This document shows positions 1-5,034 of a stretch of DNA of 5,034 nt, piece by piece. Every line of letters begins with the position of its first letter. Positions within the stretch are counted from its first letter, which is position 1. A program made the translations under genes and the position numbers. A model generated the notes under the pieces. The model was not told the origin of the DNA, searched no databases, and saw nothing but the letters and a program-made list of their open reading frames with translations. The stretch is from Candidatus Omnitrophota bacterium (lineage in GTDB: Bacteria; Omnitrophota; JAUWXU01): positions 1 to 5,034 of the forward strand of contig JAUWXU010000053.1 of the NCBI GenBank assembly GCA_030616145.1, written 5' to 3'.

Positions 1-98
1 AGATTATCGGAACCGGTCAAAATACGGGTTCCTAGTTTGATTACTATTCTTTTGGACCTTGATGCTAATTCTTTTCTGATATCAGTTTCTTTTAACAT
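1..98 (-). CDS. proB: Glutamate 5-kinase, N-terminal fragment (continues past left edge)
   Basis: This is the start of glutamate 5-kinase, the cytosolic enzyme that phosphorylates the gamma-carboxyl of glutamate with ATP in the first step of proline synthesis. The ATG lies at 98-96 and 32 whole codons are visible. They begin MLKETDIRKELASRSK and continue into RIVIKLGTRILTG at residues 17-29. This matches the amino-acid kinase family first strand and glycine/Ser-Thr nucleotide-binding loop (usual form VVKLGSS-LT), here with Thr24 in place of the usual Ser. The start is 2 bases beyond the obgE stop, so translation is probably coupled to obgE. The preceding Shine-Dalgarno is poor (GTAGAA, inside the obgE end). 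The obg-proB order is common in bacteria and supports the call. Too little is visible to exclude another amino-acid kinase by sequence alone. Confidence 0.85.
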   Translation of the reverse strand, partial: MLKETDIRKELASRSKRIVIKLGTRILTGSDN

Positions 99-100
99 CG

Positions 101-1087
101 TTAAGTTATTCTACAGATAACCTCAATTAATTTATCCACTCCCTGGCCGGTCAAGGCCGAAATAGGGTACACCTCCCCACCAAATTTTTCGGTGTGGGGG
201 TAAACATCTTTGCCTATTCTGGAAGTAAAGTCGCTAAAATTATCTTTCGATCTTTCCAGGTCCATTTTGTTGGCAACTATAATTTGCGGCTTCTCAACTA
301 AAATACGATTATGAAATTCCAGTTCTTTATTTAAAGACAGGTAATTTTTAAAGGCTTCACCACCCCCAATGGACATATCTACAAGATGGACTAAAACCCT
401 TGTTCTTTCAATGTGCCGGAGAAAATCATGCCCCAGCCCACGGCCCTGGTGTGCCCCTTCGATTAAACCAGGAATATCACAGACAGCAATGTGTTTAAAA
501 TCGTTGCAATTTAAAATACCCAGAATAGGCTTGAGGGTGGTAAATGGGTAAGATGCCGTTTTTGGTTTTGCGTTTGAAATACGGGATATCAGGGTAGACT
601 TTCCGCTGTTAGGAAAACCGACTATTCCAATATCGGCAATAAGTTTTAATTCTAAAAAAAGGTCTCTGTTTTCACCGGACTCTCCTTGAGTGGCCGGGTT
701 TCGATGGACGCTCCCCTTTCCGCCCTTACCCCCCTTGACAATGACAACCTCATCTTCCGGCTCTACCAGATCACGCAAGACAAGGCTAGTCTTCAAATCC
801 CGAATAATTGTACCGGCCGGCACGCTGATAATCTGGGAGGAGGCGTCACTACCTTTTTTATCGTTGCTTCCTCCCGGTCCTCCGGGGCGCGCCTTAAAAT
901 GTCTCCTGTATTGAAAGTCCAACAATGTCCCCACGGCCTTATTAACTCTGATGATTATATCTCCGCCTCTACCCCCATCGCCACCAGTGGGAATTTTAAT
1001 TCTTCTTGTCCTGCCATACCTAAAGCTATTGCAACCCGCCCCACCATTACCTGCCTTAACAAATATCTTTGCCCTGTCAATGAACAT
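101..1087 (-). CDS. obgE: Obg family GTPase, 50S ribosome assembly
   Basis: This 328-residue protein is an Obg/CgtA GTPase, which binds the 50S subunit and acts in its late assembly and in stress signalling. The glycine-rich Obg fold spans about residues 1-157 (FVKAGNGGAG at 9-18, GGDGGRGGD at 35-43, TLLDF at 54-58, KGGKGGKGS at 118-126). The G domain follows: P-loop GFPNSGKS at 157-164, switch I YPFTTLKP at 180-187, DIPGL at 204-208, NKMD at 273-276 and SAL at 310-312. All GTPase motifs are intact, and the P-loop has Ser161 where Ala is more usual. The chain stops soon after the G domain, so it lacks the extra C-terminal domain or acidic tail of longer homologues (E. coli is about 390 residues). 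The ATG at 1087 gives the canonical N-terminus MFIDRAKI, although its ribosome site is weak (AGAGA). The gene follows rpmA by 79 bases and sits 2 bases before proB. Confidence 0.97.
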   Translation of the reverse strand: MFIDRAKIFVKAGNGGAGCNSFRYGRTRRIKIPTGGDGGRGGDIIIRVNKAVGTLLDFQYRRHFKARPGGPGGSNDKKGSDASSQIISVPAGTIIRDLKTSLVLRDLVEPEDEVVIVKGGKGGKGSVHRNPATQGESGENRDLFLELKLIADIGIVGFPNSGKSTLISRISNAKPKTASYPFTTLKPILGILNCNDFKHIAVCDIPGLIEGAHQGRGLGHDFLRHIERTRVLVHLVDMSIGGGEAFKNYLSLNKELEFHNRILVEKPQIIVANKMDLERSKDNFSDFTSRIGKDVYPHTEKFGGEVYPISALTGQGVDKLIEVICRIT

Positions 1088-1111
1088 TTTTCTCTAAAAA
1101 GACTATCTCTT

Positions 1112-1143
1112 CGTCTTGCGTCTTGCATATTGCGTATTGCGTT
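1112..1143. repeat. Degenerate heptamer tandem repeat in the rpmA-obgE gap
   Basis: On the plus strand there are four in-register heptamers, cgtcttg, cgtcttg, catattg and cgtattg, followed by a partial cgtt. The strict 7-base period and CG-TTG core stand out in the 79-base gap between rpmA and obgE. On the transcribed strand the unit reads roughly CAAKACG. It contains no ORF and lies about 25 bases upstream of the obgE start, just before its weak ribosome site. Similar CAATACG-type heptamer runs occur, as far as I recall, between genes of several uncultured-bacterium genomes. Their function is unknown. Confidence 0.7.
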
Positions 1144-1166
1144 ACATTATGCATAACGAATTAGTT

Positions 1167-1409
1167 TTAATTCACAATTATGTTTACAGTCTTCGGTTTT
1201 TTAAATTGGACCATCCCGTCCTGCAAGGCAAAAAGGCTATCATCCCTGCCCCTTCCTACATTAATTCCAGGTCTAAATTTTGTACCCCGCTGCCTGAGAA
1301 TAATACTGCCTGTTTTCACAAATTGCCCTCCAAAGCATTTTACTCCCAGCCGTCTGCCTTTACTGTCTCTACCGTTTCTGGACGAACCTAATCCTTTTTT
1401 ATGTGCCAT
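1167..1409 (-). CDS. rpmA: 50S ribosomal protein L27
   Basis: This 80-residue protein is ribosomal protein L27, whose N-terminal tail reaches the peptidyl-transferase centre and helps place tRNA. The family signature is nearly complete: MAHKKGLGSSRNGRDSKGRR at 1-20, LGVK at 21-24, FGG at 26-28, RQRGTKFRPG at 39-48, NVGRGRDDSLFAL at 50-62 and DG at 64-65. The protein begins directly with MAHKKG. It therefore has no cleavable N-terminal extension of the Firmicutes type, and no gene for the Prp protease sits between rplU and rpmA, which fits. The C-terminus is slightly short (the family is usually about 84-95 residues). The ATG at 1409 is fixed by a perfect AGGAGGT 6 bases upstream. The gene lies 114 bases after rplU. 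Confidence 0.98.
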   Translation of the reverse strand: MAHKKGLGSSRNGRDSKGRRLGVKCFGGQFVKTGSIILRQRGTKFRPGINVGRGRDDSLFALQDGMVQFKKPKTVNIIVN

Positions 1410-1415
1410 GATATT

Positions 1416-1422
1416 ACCTCCT
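1416..1422 (-). promoter_or_regulatory. Strong ribosome binding site of rpmA
   Basis: On the minus strand AGGAGGT is followed by a 6-base spacer and the ATG of rpmA. This is a full anti-16S match and fixes the L27 start at MAHKKG. Confidence 0.9.
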
Positions 1423-1440
1423 AAAAATCCTCTTTTATAA

Positions 1441-1472
1441 TTGCTATATTGTTAAACTGTTAAATTGCCAAA
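1441..1472. repeat. Degenerate octamer tandem repeat in the rplU-rpmA gap
   Basis: On the plus strand there are four in-register octamers, ttgctata, ttgttaaa, ctgttaaa and ttgccaaa (consensus YTGYYAWA). A decayed fifth unit (actgaaaa) follows at 1473-1480. The period is exactly 8 bases. The array lies in the AT-rich 114-base gap between rplU and rpmA, about 20 bases upstream of the rpmA ribosome site, so it would be in the transcript. It is AT-rich and degenerate, which makes chance harder to exclude than for the heptamer array. Confidence 0.5.
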
Positions 1473-1501
1473 ACTGAAAAGTGAATTTTTTAGCAATTTA
1501 A
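1460..1501 (-). other. Inverted repeat (possible RNA hairpin) between rplU and rpmA
   Basis: A perfect 9-base inverted repeat is formed by ttaaattgc at 1460-1468 and gcaatttaa at 1493-1501, separated by 24 bases. Read as minus-strand RNA it would form an AU-rich stem between the L21 stop and the L27 ribosome site. No U-run follows, so it does not look like an intrinsic terminator. A second 7-base pairing crosses it (see findings). The stem is weak thermodynamically and partly overlaps the octamer repeat. Confidence 0.35.
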
Positions 1502-1523
1502 TAATTTCAGTCTATAATTCGCG

Positions 1524-1838
1524 TTATTTAACGCTTATTTCTTTCACTTCAAGTCTGGTCAATTCTTGCCGATGCCCAATCTTTTTTTTATATCCTTTTC
1601 TCCGGCGATATTTAAATGCAATTATTTTTTTCCCGCGTAGATGTCCTAAAACCTCACATGTTACACTGGCATTTCGCACTGTTGGTTGACCAACAGTAAT
1701 CTTTTTACCATCATTTACCAGAAGCACCTTTTTTAGCTGAAGTTGGGCTCCCTCTTTTTTAGCTAATCTTTCAGTTTCAAAGATATCCTTTTTCTTAATT
1801 CTGTATTGTTTACTTCCAACCTGAACTATAGCGTACAT
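1524..1838 (-). CDS. rplU: 50S ribosomal protein L21
   Basis: This 104-residue protein is ribosomal protein L21, which binds 23S rRNA and helps the large subunit fold. It has the standard length and runs colinear with the family: MYAIVQVGSKQYRI at 1-14, VLLVNDG at 38-44, VGQPTV at 49-54, V at 59, then the basic C-terminal block FKYRRRKGYKKKIGHRQ at 75-91 with the closing LTRLEVKEI at 93-101. The start at 1838 is fixed by AGGAGGT 4 bases upstream. The gene begins 36 bases after the RNase E/G stop and precedes rpmA, the almost universal rplU-rpmA pairing. No autoregulatory L21 leader is recognisable in the short upstream gap. Confidence 0.98.
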   Translation of the reverse strand: MYAIVQVGSKQYRIKKKDIFETERLAKKEGAQLQLKKVLLVNDGKKITVGQPTVRNASVTCEVLGHLRGKKIIAFKYRRRKGYKKKIGHRQELTRLEVKEISVK

Positions 1839-1842
1839 TCTT

Positions 1843-1849
1843 ACCTCCT
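1843..1849 (-). promoter_or_regulatory. Strong ribosome binding site of rplU
   Basis: On the minus strand AGGAGGT is followed by AAGA and the ATG of rplU. This is a full Shine-Dalgarno with a short 4-base spacer in the 36-base gap after the ribonuclease gene. It suggests strong independent initiation within one message. Confidence 0.88.
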
Positions 1850-1874
1850 AAGCGGTCAGCCGGTTTGCCGGTTA

Positions 1875-3371
1875 TTATTTTATCTTATACTCCTCAAGAT
1901 GAAAATCTCTATCTTCCTTGAATGTGATTCTGGTCCTGAATTTCCGCTCCAACGAAACTATAACGCCTCTATCCTCATTCAGAAGGCGGCTAACCACCAA
2001 ATGGTGGGCAACAACAGTTATCATTTTTCTCTTTGTTCTTAAAAGTTCCTTCCTTATCTGGTAAAGCAGGTCAATAGAAATAGTAGAAATTGACCTGACC
2101 ATCCCCCGGCCCCGACAGTAAGGACAGGTTTCATACACCACATCTGCTAAGGAAGGGCCGGTCCGCTGCCGGGTTATCTCTACCAGACCAATTTCTGAGA
2201 ACGGCAGAATATTAATTTTTGAGCGGTCATTTTTAAATGCCTTGCGCAAAATATCAAGAACCATTCTTTGGCTTCTGCTGGAGGCCATATCAATAAAATC
2301 AATCACTATTATCCCCCCGATGCCTCTTAAACGAACCTGTCTGGCTATTTCGGCGGCAGCCTCGCAATTTGTTTTAACTACAGTATCCTCCAGTCTTTTC
2401 TTCCCGATAAACCGGCCTGTGTTTACATCAATAGACACCAGTCCTTCTGTCTCCTCAATTACTATATGACCGCCGGATTTAAGATAGGCAACGGGCTGAA
2501 ATATCTTATTTATTTCTTTTTCCAGATTGTAGGTTTCAAATAAAGGTTTCCCACCCCGGTGCAACACCAAATTGGGTAAAAGCCGGGGTTGCAGTGACCT
2601 GATAAACTGCCGTATCCTTTTATATTCAAGCTGGTCATCGACTATCAGCTTGTTTATCTTTTCAGTAAAAGAATCTCTGATTATTCTTAAAGCTAAATCA
2701 AGTTCCCGGTAAACCAAAGACGGCGTCGGGGAGGTTCTGCTCTGTCTTTTTATTCTCTGCCAGAGGTCAAGCAGATACTTGATACTTCTGAAAAGTTCCC
2801 GCTTTTCCTTGCCCTGTCCGACAGTGCGGATAATTACTCCCATCCCTCTGGGAAGTTTGAGTTCTTCCAATATCTTCTTTAATCGATTTCTCTCATTTAC
2901 ATCCTGAATCTTTCTGGAGATACCGGCATGGCTATCTGTAGGCATCAATACCAGGTCTCTGGACGGAAGCGAAATGTGAGTGGTCAACCGCACACCTTTG
3001 GAACCGATGGGTTCCTTAATGACCTGGACTAAAATCTCCTGCCCTTTCTTTACCAGTTTATTTATATCTTCTTCTTTTTTGCCGCGCTCACCTCCAGGTC
3101 TCTGGCGCAGAGACGCAGAATTGATTTCCCCATATTCAGTCGGCAAGGCCACTATATCCGAAACATATAAAAAACCATCTTTTTTCAGCCCTAAATCTAC
3201 AAAGGCAGCCCCCATACCCGGTATTATAGTCTTAACCTTACCTTTATAGATATTTCCAAAGATACCGCGGGAATCCTCTCTTTCGATATAAAACTCCTGC
3301 AAGGTCTTATCCTCAAGGAGGGCTACCCTCTTTTCCTTTTCTGCTACATTTATTAAAATTTCTCTGGGCAT
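1875..3371 (-). CDS. rng: Ribonuclease E/G family endoribonuclease (RNase G-like)
   Basis: This 498-residue protein is a cytosolic, metal-dependent single-strand endoribonuclease that processes rRNA precursors and mRNA. The N-terminal strand MPREILINV resembles RNase G. The S1 RNA-binding domain covers about 37-130 (GNIYKGKVKTIIPGMGAAFVD at 39-59 in part, FLYVSD at 67-72, KEPIGSKG at 119-126, RLTTHISLPSR at 128-138), with a charged insert near 81-108 that is usual in the family. The catalytic DNase I-like part includes GGHIVIEETEGLVSIDVNTG (300-319) with Asp315, and VIDFIDM (356-362) with Asp358. These correspond to E. coli RNase E Asp303 and Asp346. The zinc-link CPYCRGRG starts at Cys416 with Cys419. 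The length matches RNase G (about 490), and there is no RNase E degradosome scaffold. The ATG at 3371 follows AAAGGA by 6 bases. It heads the ribosomal block rng-rplU-rpmA-obgE. Confidence 0.95.
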   Translation of the reverse strand: MPREILINVAEKEKRVALLEDKTLQEFYIEREDSRGIFGNIYKGKVKTIIPGMGAAFVDLGLKKDGFLYVSDIVALPTEYGEINSASLRQRPGGERGKKEEDINKLVKKGQEILVQVIKEPIGSKGVRLTTHISLPSRDLVLMPTDSHAGISRKIQDVNERNRLKKILEELKLPRGMGVIIRTVGQGKEKRELFRSIKYLLDLWQRIKRQSRTSPTPSLVYRELDLALRIIRDSFTEKINKLIVDDQLEYKRIRQFIRSLQPRLLPNLVLHRGGKPLFETYNLEKEINKIFQPVAYLKSGGHIVIEETEGLVSIDVNTGRFIGKKRLEDTVVKTNCEAAAEIARQVRLRGIGGIIVIDFIDMASSRSQRMVLDILRKAFKNDRSKINILPFSEIGLVEITRQRTGPSLADVVYETCPYCRGRGMVRSISTISIDLLYQIRKELLRTKRKMITVVAHHLVVSRLLNEDRGVIVSLERKFRTRITFKEDRDFHLEEYKIK

Positions 3372-3419
3372 TTTATTTCCTTTGAATTTTAGTTCTTCTT
3401 AGAATTTAACTAGTATCTA

Positions 3420-3435
3420 GGATCAGTGCTAATCC
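3420..3435 (-). other. Small hairpin between the small exported-protein gene and rng
   Basis: On the minus strand GGATTA and TGATCC can pair (6 pairs including one G-U) around a GCAC tetraloop, just 4 bases after the stop of the small gene. No U-tract follows, so it is not a convincing intrinsic terminator. It could be a weak 3' end or chance. This is the only structure seen in the 68-base gap before rng. Confidence 0.25.
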
Positions 3436-3439
3436 GTAA

Positions 3440-3733
3440 CTATTCATCTATTATGTCTTCTATATCTGCAATTTGCACTTCCATTTTTTCCAACCGCTTT
3501 CCCATTTCTTCCAGCCTTTTTAATATCTCCATATTTTCGTTGTGGAGAACCCGGGTGGTCTGCTGAACTAATTGTATATTTATATGGGCTATATCTCCCT
3601 TATAAATCCGCCAGTCGCTTACAGCATTATATGCGGCATTATACTCTTGCACAACGTCTGCCAGGACTATACTGACATTACTGCCAAGAATGATTAATGC
3701 TCCAATTAACAATATTAACCAGATTTTGTTCAT
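3440..3733 (-). CDS. Small exported coiled-coil protein, function unknown
   Basis: This is a 97-residue protein of no family I recognise. The N-terminus MNKIWLILLIGALIILG with a following stretch to about residue 25 is one Lys plus a long hydrophobic core. It ends in VLA before Asp, which fits signal peptidase I cleavage after Ala25; an uncleaved membrane anchor is the alternative. There is no Cys, so it is not a lipoprotein. The mature part (about 72 residues) has an aromatic middle (EYNAAYNAVSDWRIYKG) and a C-terminal coiled coil at about 68-95, with hydrophobic heptads in ILKRLEEMGKRLEKMEVQIA. The start at 3733 is chosen because a perfect AGGAGGA lies 7 bases upstream. A longer reading from 3778 would add 15 residues and run into the inverted repeat. 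It lies between a secretin and the RNase gene. Service to the secretin or pilus in the periplasm is only a guess. Confidence 0.75.
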   Translation of the reverse strand: MNKIWLILLIGALIILGSNVSIVLADVVQEYNAAYNAVSDWRIYKGDIAHINIQLVQQTTRVLHNENMEILKRLEEMGKRLEKMEVQIADIEDIIDE

Positions 3734-3740
3734 CTCATTA

Positions 3741-3747
3741 TCCTCCT
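3741..3747 (-). promoter_or_regulatory. Ribosome binding site that fixes the small exported protein start
   Basis: On the minus strand AGGAGGA is followed by TAATGAG and the ATG at 3733. This excludes the longer upstream start at 3778, which lacks such a site and would encode part of the repeat. Confidence 0.88.
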
Positions 3748-3763
3748 GGTATAATCTTTTATA

Positions 3764-3829
3764 GAAGGGGACGGGCACCTTTTTTGCGAACGGAAAAGAA
3801 AGAACATCAAAAAGGTGCCTGTCCCCTTC
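3764..3829. repeat. REP-like inverted repeat (GGGGACRGGCACC stem)
   Basis: Two arms of about 21 bases at 3764-3784 and 3809-3829 are reverse complements except for one position. The core is GGGGACGGGCACC in one arm and GGTGCCTGTCCCC in the other, followed inward by T and A runs. The odd position would be G-U in plus-strand RNA and A-C in minus-strand RNA. The loop is about 24 bases (3785-3808). It sits 12 bases after the secretin stop and 17 bases before the ribosome site of the small gene. The core matches, from memory, a repeat widely scattered in deltaproteobacterial and candidate-phylum genomes and thought to be moved by REP-associated (Y1/IS200-like) transposases. No transposase gene is in the window. 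On the minus strand no U-run follows the stem, so it is not a standard terminator. It may shield the secretin mRNA end. Confidence 0.85.
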
Positions 3830-3841
3830 TTCGCTATTGAA

Positions 3842-5034
3842 TTAGCGTAAATTAACGTCTTTTGTCGGGGAATCCTGTAGAACATTACCTCCGGAAAGTA
3901 CATAAGTGTCCGGCCCGACAATATGGGCGCTGATGAATATAAGTAGATCTATCTTTTCAACATCAACTGTGGTGCGTTTAAACAACAGTCCTAAAATAGG
4001 TATATCTTGTAAAAATGGTACGCCGATTACACTTTCAGTCTTTACATCCTTCATCAATCCGCCGATAACAATGGCATCCCCATCATTGATTAATACCTGG
4101 GTCTCTGCCTCTCTGGTTAAAATAATCGGATATTGGGCTATCACCACTGTGCCCTCATCCTTATCTACGGAGTGCGCATCTACTACAGTAGTATAAGAAG
4201 TAACTGAGGGATGCACAATCATATTAATCTGATTATCTCCGCTAATCTGCGGAATTACGTTCAATTGAATCCCGATATCCTGATAATAGTCTAAAGAGGT
4301 GGTCAATACCCCCTCCGCAACCTCGCCTTTTAAAATAGGGTACTTCATCCCGACCATTATGGCTGCCTCCTGGTTATCCAGAGTCGTAATCTGAGGAGCA
4401 GAAAGGATATTTGCGTCCACGTCTTCCTCTAAGGCATGCAAAATAACCCTCATTTGGCTACCCAATAACTTTTGATACATAAAAGTCAGACCGCCCGTAA
4501 AACCGGTAGTAGGATTCCAAGCGTCAGCGCCAGTACCAAGAGTAGTGGACTTTGGACTAAAATTAGATGGTTTTACCTGCAGCGGATTAGCTTCACTTGT
4601 GATACGGCCTCCTCCTTCTTTCACACCAACTCCTGTCCAGCCGTTTGAACCGCTCCCTATCTCTATACCCAGGTCCTTCAATTTATCATTATTTACCTCG
4701 ACTATTTTGGTTTCAATCAAAATCTGCCTGGGCATTACATCAATTTCATCGATTATCTCTTCAATCCTTTCTAAATAGGAAGGGATATCGCTGATTACCA
4801 GCGTCTTTGACTTTACTTGTCCTTCTTTGGCAATCAGCCTTTCTCTTTTTTTGAACTCATCTGCCCCAAATGCCCAGCCCTTCTGGCCTTTCACCTCCAG
4901 GACAGTTATTACTCCCCGTTCTGAAACCTGGTCTTTTAAAAGGGCTGCAACATCTCCGGCATCTACGTACTTGAGTTTAAAAACCCTGGTTACTACCGGC
5001 TCAACCCCAGCAAGTTCCTGCTCTTCCTTTCTCT
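3842..5034 (-). CDS. Secretin family outer-membrane channel (type II secretion or type IV pilus), 5' partial
   Basis: 396 residues are visible; the frame is open to the window edge, so the N-terminus lies outside. Secretins form the multimeric outer-membrane gate through which folded proteins or pili pass. An N-domain is seen first (TRVFKLKYVDAGDVAALLKD, visible residues 15-34), then its closing strand TLVISDIPSYLERIEEIIDEID and the junction RQILIETKIVEV that starts the secretin core. The core carries LLGSQMRVILHALEEDVDAN, LSAPQITTLDNQEA, a GMKYPI loop, IGGLMKD, the hallmark VPFLQDIPILGLLF and the final LIFISAHIV strand. The tail after this is only about 24 residues, so a long pilotin-binding S-domain is absent. 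An internal GTG at 4894 is not the start, because the N-domain homology continues upstream of it. GspD and PilQ cannot be told apart without the rest of the gene and its upstream neighbours. Confidence 0.93.
   Translation of the reverse strand, partial: RKEEQELAGVEPVVTRVFKLKYVDAGDVAALLKDQVSERGVITVLEVKGQKGWAFGADEFKKRERLIAKEGQVKSKTLVISDIPSYLERIEEIIDEIDVMPRQILIETKIVEVNNDKLKDLGIEIGSGSNGWTGVGVKEGGGRITSEANPLQVKPSNFSPKSTTLGTGADAWNPTTGFTGGLTFMYQKLLGSQMRVILHALEEDVDANILSAPQITTLDNQEAAIMVGMKYPILKGEVAEGVLTTSLDYYQDIGIQLNVIPQISGDNQINMIVHPSVTSYTTVVDAHSVDKDEGTVVIAQYPIILTREAETQVLINDGDAIVIGGLMKDVKTESVIGVPFLQDIPILGLLFKRTTVDVEKIDLLIFISAHIVGPDTYVLSGGNVLQDSPTKDVNLR

Noticed and set aside
686..1156. Plus-strand open frame of 156 codons opposite obgE
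   Set aside because: It is antisense to a gene with full GTPase motifs, has no family resemblance or ribosome site, and is explained by the glycine-rich codons on the other strand.
1859..1873. CCGG-CAAA-CCGG mini-hairpin between rng and rplU
   Set aside because: Only 4 pairs in the stem and no U-run; it is also readable as a short direct repeat of GCCGGTT and is likely chance.
3407..3420. CTAG-TAT-CTAG motif resembling a short ACTAGAT-type heptamer repeat after the small gene
   Set aside because: Barely two degenerate units are present, which is too little to support a repeat call.
3734..3778. Longer N-terminus for the small exported protein starting at 3778
   Set aside because: It would place 15 residues before the signal peptide, overlap the inverted repeat and ignore the perfect AGGAGGA just before the ATG at 3733.
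3764..3829. Intrinsic terminator for the secretin gene
   Set aside because: The stem is strong, but on the minus strand it is followed by TATAAAAGATT rather than a T-run, and the loop is long, so the repeat-element explanation is preferred.
3730..3921. 63-codon minus-strand frame spanning the inverted repeat
   Set aside because: It overlaps both the secretin end and the small gene start in another frame, reads through the repeat, and has no ribosome site or recognisable sequence.
4892..4894. GTG as the secretin start codon
   Set aside because: The frame stays open to the window edge and the upstream 46 codons encode a recognisable secretin N-domain segment (VFKLKYVDAGDVAALL), so the gene begins outside the window.

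Overview
The window carries seven protein genes, all on the minus strand and packed head to tail. It looks like a housekeeping segment of an uncultured Gram-negative bacterium. The secretin implies an outer membrane. The moderate, slightly AT-rich composition, the strong AGGAGG ribosome sites and the short-period tandem repeats between genes remind me of candidate-phylum genomes such as Omnitrophota or relatives. That placement rests on recall and is low confidence.

In the direction of transcription (high to low coordinates) the layout is as follows. A secretin-family outer-membrane channel protein, cut off at its N-terminus by the window edge, occupies 5034-3842. A near-perfect inverted repeat of about 21 bp per arm follows at 3764-3829. 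Next is a small exported coiled-coil protein of unknown function (3733-3440). Then comes the classic block: a ribonuclease E/G family gene (3371-1875), rplU for L21 (1838-1524), rpmA for L27 (1409-1167), obgE/cgtA for the ribosome-assembly GTPase (1087-101), and the first 32 codons of proB for glutamate 5-kinase (98-1, running off the left edge).

The genes fall into two functional themes. RNase E/G, L21, L27 and Obg all concern rRNA processing and 50S subunit assembly, and their linkage is widely conserved. proB, which starts proline synthesis, is commonly found next to obg and is probably translationally coupled to it here. The secretin belongs to a type II secretion or type IV pilus system, most of which lies outside the window. 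The small exported protein between it and the ribonuclease gene could belong to either group.

No stretch longer than about 115 bases lacks a gene. The intergenic gaps are still the most interesting part. One holds the REP-like inverted repeat, one an octamer tandem repeat overlapping a possible RNA fold, and one a heptamer tandem repeat. I do not see a novel multi-gene system. The coding content is conventional apart from the unrecognised small protein.
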